This document shows, one piece after another, positions 51,593-61,971 of a stretch of 64,000 nt of DNA (positions are counted from its first letter, which is position 1; every line of letters starts with the position of its first letter). The position numbers and the translations under genes were made by a program. This stretch comes from Craspedostauros australis. Taxonomy: Eukaryota; Bacillariophyta; Bacillariophyceae; Mastogloiales; Achnanthaceae. Where the stretch lies: the NCBI GenBank assembly GCA_026770025.1, contig JAMXDE010000004.1, positions 2,901,501-2,965,500 of the forward strand. Reading direction: 5' to 3'. The notes beneath the pieces were generated by a model that was given only the letters and a program-made list of their open reading frames with translations, was not told the DNA's origin and searched no databases.

Positions 51593-53586
51593 GGTTGCGA
51601 ATTGGGTTTGGTGGGTTGCTTCGTTGGAATGCTCTGCTTGCTTGGATCTTTCGGATTGCTGGAATTGTGAGTGTTGGTCTGAACTTCGAACTGCGATGCA
51701 AGCAATCGGTTGACGTCCGCGTTGTCAGTAAACTTGTCGACCGACATCCACGCTGGCCTTCACAACTCTTACAGTACCAAGATTGCGACACACCTTGGTT
51801 GGCACCCTTCGAAGGATCGCCCATTGCGGGCATCGCACGACGTGAGTACGGGTGTTTGCACCCTTGTGTCCTCAGTGGTGCAGGCATTCGGCAGCGTTGG
51901 GTGGTCGCGATGTGGTGACTGGCGAGATCCAATTTTGTGTCGCCGCATCGGATCCAAAGTTTCCCCAACCACGATTCGTAATTGGGTTTGGCTGTTGTTT
52001 CCTAATTGCCGTATGTTGTTTCTGTCGTATCGAGCGCAAGGCGATCTCAACAAATGTCCCAGTAGTACACGAGGATCAGTGCGGAATCCAATCGACAAAA
52101 AATGACTTCGCCCTATTTCCGACAACAGATCGGAAGTGACGAATTCCTAAGCGTTTGTAATCAGAATTGTTCGACGATACTGTTGTCCGATATATTGACG
52201 AACATATGTTCTTTCTCCACGCCACAGTATATCGAACAGTTGTTCTCACGAACAGGCAGCGACGTGTCTTGGTTGTGGTCCAGCAGGTGCCGCGAAGAAG
52301 AAGGAACATGGACGTGAACGCAATTGGCCAATCAGCTCCGGAATTTGCGCAGCGAATTTGTTCTGGAGACATTTCGCACTTGACTCCATCTGTTCTGTGA
52401 TGGTTGGAGAAGTTCGGTTTCTCGGGCGGTTCCCATTCGTCTGCATGGTCGTATCTTTTGGCCCATCTGCTCCGTTGCTGCCGAACTTTGTCTGGATGGG
52501 TCCAGAAGATGTGCTTGTGCGTCGATCCAGTTCTCTTCCGCAACCACCCATCACCCACCTCCGTCGGAACACAAGGCAGAGAAGATTCTTTTGCCCACCG
52601 ATACCAACTGCGCGCGATGCGTGACGCGCGGTCTGGTGATGTTGTGTTGTTGGCTGTTCATGATTTGGCAAAGAGAGGAACAGAGGATGATGGATAACGG
52701 ATGATGAATGCTCTCCTCACATTCTCACTCGCCGACGACACTTCCAGAAGTAAATCCGCTCTCGTCTTTGCTCGATTGCCCCCATCATCGTCGCCGCCGT
52801 GTTCACCACACTTCTCTTGCAGTTCCTCGGCACATTCAACAGCTTCCCTTCTTGCCAGGAACGGGACAACACCATTGCTGCGCAGACATCCCTCACAAAT
52901 TTCACAGAGGATACCAATCAAAGGTGAGTACGATACCAGCATGCACTATTGCTGCCTGGACTTGGCGCGCAGCGCGCGGCAGATACCCATCACGATATCG
53001 CGGCCGCCGCGGGAGATGTATCACTTCCCCAAAAATGAGCCATGAAAGCTGGCATCGGCTTTGTGGACAGTTGGATGTCAGATTCGAATTCGCTTTCCAT
53101 GAGCGCCTGCTGTTCCCTCGCACGCAGGCGATACCCTGGGGCTTCCTCTTCTGGTTCGGCTTTTCGCACCTCCAGTGGAGGCGTGTGGGCCATGGTTGCG
53201 TTTGCCACGACAGTGTCAGCAGGGATCGGACTCCAATGCTCTCCGCAAATGGAAAGCCGCCGAAATCTTCCATCCCGACAATCGCGCTCATTGTCGTGGT
53301 GGCCGCGGTGTGGTTCGTGCGTTGGTTCGTGTTCTGTTGTGCTCCGCGCTATTCGCGAGACGTTTGCGTTCGCGACCGTTTCCTCGACAAACGCACTTGC
53401 TCACAATCTGCAAACACCGTCTTCTCGAACGCAATCGTTCATATTATACCCTTTCATCATCGTACCCGCACAATCTCGTGGCAGGTTACTCCATTGCTCT
53501 ACTGCGAGTAGTATAAGACGAACAGTTCACTCTAGCCGGGAAACGCTGAGCATTGATCCATTTTATTGCGATACATCCTCTGCGCC
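51593..53586. other. Divergent intergenic region between CGR4 and nitrite reductase
   Basis: 51660-52130 resembles the upstream regions of CGR1 and CGR3 and probably contains the CGR4 promoter. The last few hundred bases must hold the nitrite reductase promoter. The stretch 52658-53208 may hold a small minus-strand gene, listed separately. Other frames overlap on both strands and look accidental. Confidence 0.45.
52658..53208 (-). CDS. Possible small two-exon gene, unknown product
   Basis: Two minus-strand stretches with charged, protein-like composition: 53208-52990 (starts MANATMAHTPPLEV, Glu/Arg-rich) and the downstream part of 52942-52658 (contains REAVECAEELQEKCGEH). They would need an intron between about 53020 and 52900; candidate GT and AG sites exist but I cannot choose among them. 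It would be divergent from nitrite reductase. No family recognised. Confidence 0.25.
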
Positions 53587-56500
53587 ATGAAATTCTCTGC
53601 TTTCCATTTTGCCGCCGCGGCACTGGTGGCTACATTCGGTTGCGATGATGCTGCAGCATTTGTGATCCCCGCATCCCTCACCAAGCACGGCCACAAGATT
53701 GAATCGGCCACCTCCTTGCGCGATGGTGCCTCCGCCGACGATGGCGCCAAGAAGCGCGTTGTCGTCGTTGGAAACGGCATGGTCGGACAGCGCTTCATGG
53801 AGAAAATGTTGAAGATTGACCCGAACAGCGATGCGTGCCAACTGACGACATTCTGCGAAGAACCACGCGCAGCCTACAACCGCGTGAAGCTCACGTCCTA
53901 CTTCGAGACAAAGGATCCCTCGGACCTGTCCATGACATCCGAGTTCGACAAGGACGGTCGCACAGTGTGGTACGACGAGAACAACGTCGAGCTCCTGCTA
54001 GGCGACAAGGTCGTCTCCGTCGACCCTGCAGCCAAGACCGTCACTGGATCCTCGGGCACGACGGTCCCGTACGATGTCTGCGTCATGGCAACGGGCTCGT
54101 ATCCCTTCGTCCCGCCGATCCCAGGCCACGAACGCCCAGGCGTCTTCGTGTACCGAACCATCGAGGATTTGGAGGCCATGCTGGCCTACGCCGAGGAGCA
54201 CAACGTCCAATCCGCCGCAGTCATTGGCGGTGGCCTGCTGGGTTTGGAAGCCGCCAAGGCGGTCAAGGACATGGGCGTCACGTCCCACATCATCGAGTAC
54301 GCGCCCATCTTGATGTGCCGCCAAATCGATCAGGGTGGTCATGATGCGCTCGTCGGCAAGATCGAGAGCATGGGACTCCAGGTCCACTGCGACGCACGCA
54401 CCGAATCCATCGTGGGACAGGACGGCTCCACCGACAAGGACAGCGATTCGCCAGTCGCCGGTCTGAGATTCTCCAACGATGGCTGGGATGATCTGCCAGT
54501 CCAGATGGTCGTCGTCAGCTGCGGCATCAAGCCACGCGACGAGCTCGCGAGGAACACCGACGGCGCCATCGCCATTGGTCAACGCGGAGGCATCGTCGTG
54601 GATGACACGATGAAAACCTCCGACCCCAACATCTACGCCATCGGCGAGATTGCCCTGCACAACAATTTCATCTACGGTCTGATCGCGCCAGGCTACGTCA
54701 TGGCTGATGTCGCTGCCAAGCACGTCGCGCACAAGCTCGGGGTCGGCAACGTCGATCCCGCGGAAGTGGAAAGCGCCGCCTTCACGGGTGCCGATATGTC
54801 CACCAAGCTCAAGCTGCTCGGTTGCGACGTCGCATCCTTCGGTGTCAACCAACCTGCCGCCGATGACGAAGACGTCCAATCGCTGGTGTGGAACGACCCA
54901 TTCACCGGTGTGTACCGCAAGCTCATCTTCAACAAGGCGGGCACCAAGCTGCGTGGTGGCATTCTCGTCGGAGATGCATCGGACTACGCCACCCTTCACA
55001 AGCTGGCTGTCGGATCCGACGAGGAGCTCGGAGAGGATCAGCATCCATCCATGCTGCTGCCACCACCATCGGTGAAGACCTCGGGTGGCGTTGAGGAGGA
55101 GGCTGTCAGCACAGATCCGAGCGCCCAAATTTGCTCCTGTAATGACGTTTCCCGTGGTGCCATTGTCGACGTCATCCGTGACCTCGGCGTGGACGGCGCC
55201 AACCTCGCGGCAGTCAAGAAATGCAGCCAGGCCGGCACAGGCTGCGGCGGATGCGAGCCCCAAGTCAAGACGATCCTGGCAGCCGAACTGGAACTCATGG
55301 GCGGCTCCTTGTCCAACCACCTTTGCGAGCACTTCGAATACTCCCGCCCCGAATTGATGGCATTGATCCGCACCGACCCCGACCCATCCTCCGTCGACAC
55401 CTTTGACAAGATCCTGGCGAAGCACGGAGCTGGCGGAAACGGATGCGAAACTTGCAAGCCCGCCGTCGGCTCCATCCTTGCATCTCTCCAGAATGACATC
55501 GTCCTGGGACCCAAGGCACTCGCACTGCAAGACACCAACGATCGCTCCCTGGCCAACATGCAACGTGGCGGATCATACTCCGTCGTGCCCCGCGTTCCCG
55601 CAGGCGAACTCAAGCCAGAGCAGCTCATTGCCCTCGGCGAAGTCGCCAAGAAGTACAACCTCTACTCCAAGGTCACAGGCGCGCAGCGCGTCGATCTGTT
55701 CGGCGCTGCCAAGCACGAGCTGCCCGACATTTGGGAGGAGCTTGGCAAGGTCGGATTCGAGTCGGGTCATGCGTACGGCAAGGCTCTGCGCACAGTCAAG
55801 TCATGCGTCGGTTCCACCTGGTGCCGATACGGAGTGCAGGATTCTGTTTCCTTCGCCATCCGCGTTGAGAATCGCTACAAGGGAGTCCGATCGCCGCACA
55901 AGACCAAGTCCGCCGTATCCGGTTGCGTCCGCGAATGCGCCGAGGCACAGAGCAAGGATTTCGGAATGATTGCCACCGAACACGGTTACAACCTCTACGT
56001 TGGAGGCAACGGTGGTACCAACCCTGTGCATGCCGAGCTGTTGGCAGCCGACATCGACGAAGACACGGTCCTCAAGTACCTCGACAGATACCTCATGTAC
56101 TACATTTTGACGGCCGACAAGCTGGAGAGAACCGCAGTCTGGCAGCAGAAGTTGCCCAGCGGCAAGTCCGGAGGTGGACCCATTGAGCATTTGAAGGAGG
56201 TCATCATTGAGGATTCGCTTGGAATTTGCGAGGAGCTGGACCAACGCATGTCTCACCTCGTTGACACCTACCACGACGAATGGGTAAGTCAGTGTGATCC
56301 AGTGTGGTCCGATCTGATCTGATCCGACCCGATCAAGCACTGTGCTCTTTTGCTGTTGCCTGCCAGGTTTGTGAGTTGCATTGAAGTATTGACGATTTCA
56401 TTATTCTTACGTTTCTTTGCTTCCTTCTTCAAATCACACTTGCGCTCATCCTGATGATTGGCTTTGACACCGTCATGACAGGCTGAGGTTGTGAAGAATC

Positions 56501-57168
56501 CAGAACTCCGCAAGCAGTTCAAGCAGTTCGCCAACACCGACGAGATCATCCCCAAGGATGATATGATCGAGTTCATTGACGTCCGCGGGCAATCCCGTCC
56601 TGCCGACTGGCCAAAGGATGGTCAACCACAAACGATGTGGGTGCCACCGGAGATCAACATCTTCAACAAGTCCCAGAAATCCTGGGTTGCTGTCGGCAAG
56701 CAGTCCGACTTCCTACCAAACGTTGGCACACCAGTCCTGTACGGAGAATCGCAGCTCGCGGTCTTCAACAACGAAATGCGTGGCGAATGGTACTGCACTC
56801 AGAACATGTGCCCGCACAAGCAGGCGTTCGTCTTGTCGCAGGGCATCATGGGCGACAGTAACAACACACCAAAGGTCGCATGTCCACTCCACAAGAAGCA
56901 GTTCAGCCTCGAGTCCGGAGAGCAGATTGGCGGCGATGACGGCCTCAATATCCTGACGTTCCCCGTCAAATTGGACGGTGACAACGTGCTCGTCGAGCTC
57001 CCAGCCGTTCCGGAGATGGATGCGATCCTTGGCACCAACGGGCTCAGAGTCCAAAAGTCCGACTGCGTCGACATTGCAGGAGACGCGTTGAAGGTTCCAG
57101 TCCGCGGTCGCGAAACAAGCACCGCACTCGGTGCCGAGAGTTCTCCAAAGCCCAAGGGTGGCAAGTAA
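53587..57168 (+). CDS. nirB: NAD(P)H nitrite reductase, NirB-NirD fusion, two exons
   Basis: Assimilatory nitrite reductase reducing nitrite to ammonium. Exons 53587-56283 and 56482-57168, phase 0, 1127 residues. The N terminus is a signal-like leader ending AAAFVIP, fitting the plastid-import motif. Then FAD- and NAD(P)-binding Rossmann motifs (VVVVGNGMVG near 57-68, VIGGGLLGLE later), two BFD-like [2Fe-2S] segments (C516, C518, C553, C556, and a second Cys cluster about 70-110 residues on), the siroheme/[4Fe-4S] domain with C740, C746, C780, C784, and in exon 2 a NirD-like Rieske domain with C1009-H1011 and C1033-H1036. Start at 53587 rather than 53566 because it gives a clean leader. This enzyme type is known from fungi and diatoms alongside the ferredoxin-dependent one. 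Confidence 0.93.
56284..56481 (+). other. Intron of nitrite reductase
   Basis: 198-base intron: donor GTAAGT after the TGG codon at 56281-56283, acceptor ACAG ending at 56481. It lies between the NirB-like and NirD-like parts. Retention would add 12 codons and then a stop (56320-56322). Confidence 0.9.
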
Positions 57169-57599
57169 GAGGGTGGGGTGTCATTGTATGGTACATCAGA
57201 ACAGAGTGCCCTGGAGAGCGCTGTCAGTGACAAACCACACATGCCATACACAGCACACACTGATTACTCGTGCAGCACCATGCACCCACAACGGCAGCGG
57301 TTTGTCCAGGCCATCTCGGCTTCGTACCAACCACGCAGTTTTTGAAATTCAAGCCCGTGCCAAGTAGGCATCATTTTCGAAACCAACAGCAACAGTAGCG
57401 GTAGCGACGAAAAATGACTGGCGCGCAATTAGAATGCTTCATTTGGATACCATGTCCATTCTCTTGTCTCTCTCTCTCTGCTGTTCGTACCATTGACTTG
57501 CCTGTTGCATTATGTCATACTCCAAGTCAAGATGCAACAATTGATTCGTGGAGCATGATGGCTTTACATAAAAACACAAGGCGCACGAGGATATCCTCT
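57169..57599. other. Convergent 3' region
   Basis: Between the stops of nitrite reductase (plus) and the sulfotransferase-like gene (minus). Expected to contain both 3' untranslated regions. No other feature recognised. Confidence 0.5.
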
Positions 57600-59303
57600 C
57601 TAGCACCCCTCTTGATCGAGTCCGTACGTTTGCGATATTCGTCGAGACAAATTCGTGTCCAACGCCGACATCTCCTCTATCACATCCAAAGTCGCTTGCG
57701 TCAGGTTCTCGCGATCCATGTACACCAACTGACTGGCCTTGTCCAAGTTCTTCGTCACGCGATACCTGCGAAAGTCCTCGGTGTAGTCACCGCGCAACAG
57801 TTCCTCCAGCTGCACCGCCTCGCGCCTTTGTATCGTCGCGGGACGTTCCTGTTGCAGGACACCGTACATGAGCAAGGGCAGAGTGATGTTGGACAACGTC
57901 TCCGTCAGGCCGACCCAATCCATGGTGCTGTACAGAAAGTCGAAAACCTGGTCACATTCGTCGTGTTTGACTGGTACGCCCGCAGGGAATTTCTCGGATG
58001 CTGACTTGCTCTTCTTTGTTTTCTTCTCCTTTGTGTTGCTATTCTCGGCAGTATCGGTTGGATTGGAGTCCGAGTCGGATATGGCGGAGGCATCATTCTC
58101 CTTGCTTTCAGTATCCGTATCCTCACTGGTTCCCTCACCATCGCCATCACTATCACTGTCACTGTCATCATCATCATCAGCAGCAGCAGAAGCATCAGTA
58201 TCATCGTCATCGCGTTTGCTATCGCCGCTCCCGCCTTGATCATCCTTGTTCGACGACGATTCGTCACTGGATTCCTGCACAACCTGCCCCGCAAGTTGCG
58301 CCTTCCGATGCCGCCCGCTGGCCCTCATGGAATGCTCGCCACCGTAGAGGAATTGGCATTGCGGATTGGGCAAGGAATGATGCAGGAAATTCTCCAACGT
58401 GGCATTGCATCGCGGAAAGCTCTTGTTGCGTTTTTGAACGTGGAAGAAATTGAAATGGGACAATGCGTAGGCAATGGCATCCTCGCGAACGACCGTGAAG
58501 AAGAAGGACGGGATACCGTTGGCGCGCGCCGTTGTTCTCCACCGCGCCAAGCGCTTGTGCTGGATCTTGAGGGAGGGCGAGCTGGAGGCGTGGACTTCGT
58601 AGACGAGGATCGATCCGTTTTGGGTGCCGTTGACGATGGCGTCCTCCACGATGGGCACGGTGTCATTGTAGGTGGTTCGATTCTTGGCGAATACGTATTG
58701 CACGTTGGACATCGATTGGAGGTTCTTTCGGATGGTCGTGCCGCCCGATTTGGGGATGTGATGGAAGAAGATGATGCCTCCCTTTGCGTTTGACTTGTTC
58801 TCATGTGACGACGAGTGGTCCTCGCTGTCGTTGTTGGATGTCATGTCCTTCGATGGAGGTGCCGCGGAAAACGATTTGCTGGCCTTGTCCCACCTCGGCT
58901 TTGATTTGCTGCGATTCTGTTGCAGCTGTTGCGGTGCCACCGCACCGTCCCATTCTTTCAAGACGCGTTGCAAGTTGGAGTAGACCTGACAATGCGGTGG
59001 CTGCAACGAGTCCGTTCTGTTGCTGCTACCATCATCATTATCATCATCGTGATCGCCTTTGCTCCCAATCTGCTCCAACCGCTTGATTGCATCGCTGGCA
59101 TCCGTCTGTGACGATTCCTGGCTGATTGCAGGATCGATGCCCAAGTCCACGGCATCCTTCGTCGACGGACAGTCCCCAACAGATGACGCGTCTGCCTGAC
59201 ATGTGAAAGTCTCTGTCGCAGTGGCATCTTGCGCATCGATGGACCAGCAGCCCAGCAGCGACAGAAGCACAACGAGATTGAGTGTCATCAGCTTTCGCAG
59301 CAT
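57600..59303 (-). CDS. Sulfotransferase-like (P-loop) secretory-pathway protein
   Basis: 567 residues. N-terminal hydrophobic leader (about 6-22), then a low-complexity acidic region. The core has the phosphosulfate-binding-like motif HHIPKSGGTTI at 181-191 and a later REDAIAYALSHFNFF segment (273-287) in the place of the 3'-phosphate motif of Golgi carbohydrate sulfotransferases. A long Asp/Ser/Glu-rich insertion (about 335-450) separates the core from the C-terminal part. Six or more Asn-x-Ser/Thr sites support passage through the secretory pathway. Likely sulfates extracellular polysaccharides or glycoproteins; acceptor unknown. Start at 59303 because it gives a leader; the frame extends 78 codons upstream through a His-Thr microsatellite (about 59311-59335). 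Confidence 0.7.
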   Translation of the reverse strand: MLRKLMTLNLVVLLSLLGCWSIDAQDATATETFTCQADASSVGDCPSTKDAVDLGIDPAISQESSQTDASDAIKRLEQIGSKGDHDDDNDDGSSNRTDSLQPPHCQVYSNLQRVLKEWDGAVAPQQLQQNRSKSKPRWDKASKSFSAAPPSKDMTSNNDSEDHSSSHENKSNAKGGIIFFHHIPKSGGTTIRKNLQSMSNVQYVFAKNRTTYNDTVPIVEDAIVNGTQNGSILVYEVHASSSPSLKIQHKRLARWRTTARANGIPSFFFTVVREDAIAYALSHFNFFHVQKRNKSFPRCNATLENFLHHSLPNPQCQFLYGGEHSMRASGRHRKAQLAGQVVQESSDESSSNKDDQGGSGDSKRDDDDTDASAAADDDDDSDSDSDGDGEGTSEDTDTESKENDASAISDSDSNPTDTAENSNTKEKKTKKSKSASEKFPAGVPVKHDECDQVFDFLYSTMDWVGLTETLSNITLPLLMYGVLQQERPATIQRREAVQLEELLRGDYTEDFRRYRVTKNLDKASQLVYMDRENLTQATLDVIEEMSALDTNLSRRISQTYGLDQEGC

Positions 59304-59712
59304 CGCGGTATGAGTATGAGTATGGGTATGAGTATGAGCACGAGTAGAGCGGAGTGTAGCAGAGCGGCGGCACGCCCTTGTAGATAGTATCTGCGCTGGA
59401 TCGAGAGCTGGGTTTGTGGGGAATGGAACAACACAAAACAGGCGTTTCGGTATGCCAGACACGAGTAATATCTGAGTCACGAGAAGCATAGTGTGTAGAA
59501 CTAAGCTAGATGAATGAACCATCTTGCTGAGATGCATCGCTCCACTTCAAGATCTGCGTTTGAGCTTGGGGGGCGGGAGTGGGACGTGTAGCGCTCACGG
59601 AACCAGACTAAGCGTGGCGTTCCATTGTGTTATAATCCATCCAAGTCTTCGAATGTTTAGGTGACATGCTTCCAGGCAGACTTGCACTCCACTCGAATGT
59701 CCAACAGCCGTC
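59304..59712. other. Intergenic region with short repeat
   Basis: Upstream side of the sulfotransferase-like gene and downstream side of the TPR-like gene. A TATGAG/TATGGG hexamer repeat lies at about 59310-59340, in the 5' untranslated region. Confidence 0.5.
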
Positions 59713-60528
59713 TCACGCCGCCATATCCCAATGACGCAGCTGGCAATGCACCTTGGCCACATCCACCATATAATCGCGTGATCCGACGACCTTGGCGTAT
59801 TGCGTTCGCACGGCCGATTTCATGTAGTTCTCCGCCTTGCCGGTGTTGCCACGAATTTCGTTGTACAAGCTGAGATACAGCAACGCGTAGAATTCATCGC
59901 TGCCCCGTTTCGCATCATGCCCGGCCATGGCCAGCGACTCCTCCGTGGCATCGCCGCGGAACAGATCGTAGACGACCGACATGATCGGCCGCCGATCCTT
60001 CTTGCCGGGCGGCAGCGACAGCATGGTGGGTGGTGGGAAGGGCGTGCCGGGCATGCGTGCCAGACAGGCAATGTCCCACACGATCTCCTCGACGTCCAAA
60101 GGGCTCGAAAGGACGTCCTCGCGGAATTGCCGACTGCCGGCTTCGAAGTCGTCGGCGTAGTAGTACGAGATGCCACGCTGCCACAGATACGTGGCGCGGT
60201 TTTCGTAGCCCGCGGGGATGGCGGCGTCGAAGCTCGCGATGGAGCCTTGGATGTCGGCATTGCGGAATCGTTCCATGCCTTGGATGATGAGAGGTCGGGA
60301 TAGCGGCGGTGGTTGGGACGATGACGCGGATGTCGTCATGCCGAGCGTCGTCGTTGGCCATTGGTTGGCTTGGAGGCTACTGGTGTGAAACAGACTGCCG
60401 CCTTTCACGACGAATGCGTCGCAGGCATGATGATTGTGATTGTGCAACATGGACGACGCAATGAGGGCCAACAAGATTCGGAACCCCCGTCGATGGGGTT
60501 GGGCGTAGGCGGATGAACGGTTGATCAT
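59713..60528 (-). CDS. TPR-like protein, probably plastid-targeted
   Basis: 271 residues from MINRSSAY. A hydrophobic leader (about 15-28) is followed by a CDAFVV motif, which fits the signal-peptide/transit-peptide junction of complex plastids. The mature part contains TPR-like helices: a GMERFRNADIQGSIASFD unit, then LWQRGISYYYADDFEAGSRQF, the hallmark of a plastid TPR family of plants and algae whose role is unclear, and a C-terminal pair (LYLSLYNEIRGNTGKAENY, ...AKVHCQLRHWDM). The frame is open 53 codons further upstream, without a leader-like start. Probably a protein-interaction scaffold in the plastid; function unassigned. Confidence 0.7.
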   Translation of the reverse strand: MINRSSAYAQPHRRGFRILLALIASSMLHNHNHHACDAFVVKGGSLFHTSSLQANQWPTTTLGMTTSASSSQPPPLSRPLIIQGMERFRNADIQGSIASFDAAIPAGYENRATYLWQRGISYYYADDFEAGSRQFREDVLSSPLDVEEIVWDIACLARMPGTPFPPPTMLSLPPGKKDRRPIMSVVYDLFRGDATEESLAMAGHDAKRGSDEFYALLYLSLYNEIRGNTGKAENYMKSAVRTQYAKVVGSRDYMVDVAKVHCQLRHWDMAA

Positions 60529-61251
60529 GATATGTTCTGCGTTACGGATATTGCAAGCATGTGTGATATGCCTTGAGAGAGCCTGGGGTGCGTCCAGAGA
60601 GGGGGCCGCCGGTTGTGTTCCTGAGAGCCTCAAAGGTCTGCGAGACAGATGGAAAAGATTTGATGGGTGTTGGTTGTGTTGTGCCATGTTTTGTCATCTC
60701 TTTGATCCGCAGCGAAGAAGATCGATCGTCTCGTTTGGATCTATTGGAGCCAATCCGAACAAGAGAAAAGATCGTTGGTGATGGGTTCACCCAGTGACGT
60801 CACGAGTTTGGGCTTGGAAGGTGGGGAGTGGTGCTTGGCATGGGTTGTTGTCTCGCCTTCGTTCGACGCAGAATTGCAGAAAAGCAATCTCTTGGTTAAC
60901 GTACTATCAAACGACTAACCGATCAATCCATCAACCCATCAACCCATCAACCAGCACCTCGGAGGTCTGGAGGAACACCAACCGCGGACAAGAAGTTCAT
61001 TCAAAGCGCAGAAGTGCTCGGCTCCGGAGAGAGCTGTGTCTTTGTGGAGAAAGTGCTACGGCGAGAGATCGCCGTGTGTGGCAGTGCTGCTGGATGTGAT
61101 ATTATTGTACTCGACAATGGTCTAGTTTATTCGGAGTAGTAACTTGTTGTATGGACATCGTGACGTGCCGCGTTTTGGCTGGCCTGTCCTTCAAAATCGG
61201 TAGAGCACGCGTTCGTGCCTTGTCGGCCAAGCGCATCGTCTTTGTCACGCG
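60529..61251. other. Intergenic region
   Basis: Includes the promoter side of the TPR-like gene and the 3' side of the poly-Gln ORF. Only short overlapping frames; no recognisable feature. Confidence 0.45.
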
Positions 61252-61866
61252 TTACGCTGTGGCGCTCGTGACGACCCTCTGCTCTGCGGAGACCGATATC
61301 TGCACCTGGATGACGATGGTCTTTGGTGCGCTCCCTGTGCGCGCTTCTATCCCCTTGTTCATGAGGACTTGGATATGGTCCTGTGATTGCAGCTGTGGTA
61401 GGGGGAGCGGCTGTTGGCGTTGGTCCTTTGACAACAGCAACTGATGCTGCTGCGCCTTCGTTGGCTCGCTGTGTTCTGCGTTGCAGTGCGTATCCAATTC
61501 CGCCTCGCACAGAACCTGGTTTGCGTCTGATCCAACAGTAGATGTGGATGAGATGCGTGGCATCGATACCGAAGCCTTCGACGATCGATGCTTGCCCTTG
61601 TGCACCTTCGCGTTGTCGTCCACGATCGACAATCCAAACACGAAGATGCGATCGTCGCACGAGTATGATGGTGACATCGAGCACAACGCGCAAGCTGATG
61701 GCAACGACGCAATTGATGCTGTCGATAACGATGAGGCATTGGTCGTCGCATCTTCGTTGGATGGCGTGCAGTTGCCATCATCAGGAAGCGAGTCGCATTG
61801 CTGCTGCTGCTGCTGTTGCTGCTGCTTGGACAGGATCTGCTGTTTCAAGAAGGAAGCGAGAGACAT
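61252..61866 (-). CDS. Poly-Gln small protein, unknown function (uncertain)
   Basis: 204-residue frame starting MSLASFLKQQILSKQ, with nine consecutive Gln at about 15-23 and a Ser/Thr-rich body; no domain recognised. Support comes from the promoter: a 13-base TATA-like element identical to that of the LHCX genes lies 93 bases upstream. A competing minus-strand frame (61693-61127) overlaps in another register, and an intron joining the two cannot be excluded. Confidence 0.4.
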   Translation of the reverse strand: MSLASFLKQQILSKQQQQQQQQQCDSLPDDGNCTPSNEDATTNASSLSTASIASLPSACALCSMSPSYSCDDRIFVFGLSIVDDNAKVHKGKHRSSKASVSMPRISSTSTVGSDANQVLCEAELDTHCNAEHSEPTKAQQHQLLLSKDQRQQPLPLPQLQSQDHIQVLMNKGIEARTGSAPKTIVIQVQISVSAEQRVVTSATA

Positions 61867-61958
61867 GCTGATGCTGATGTGTGATGTGTGATGTGTGGTG
61901 TTGTTGTGTTGTTCTGGCAGTGGTGATGAGATGATGCTCTTGCGATTGTTTGGGCTTT

Positions 61959-61971
61959 GATTTTATGAGAG
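61959..61971 (-). promoter_or_regulatory. TATA-like element of the poly-Gln ORF
   Basis: CTCTCATAAAATC on the minus strand, 13 of 13 bases identical to the element 64-86 bases before each LHCX start codon. The distance to the ATG is 93 bases. Confidence 0.45.

Noticed and set aside
53998-55563. 521-codon minus-strand frame across nitrite reductase
   Set aside because: Antisense shadow of a G+C-rich, codon-biased gene; the plus strand carries all catalytic motifs of nitrite reductase.
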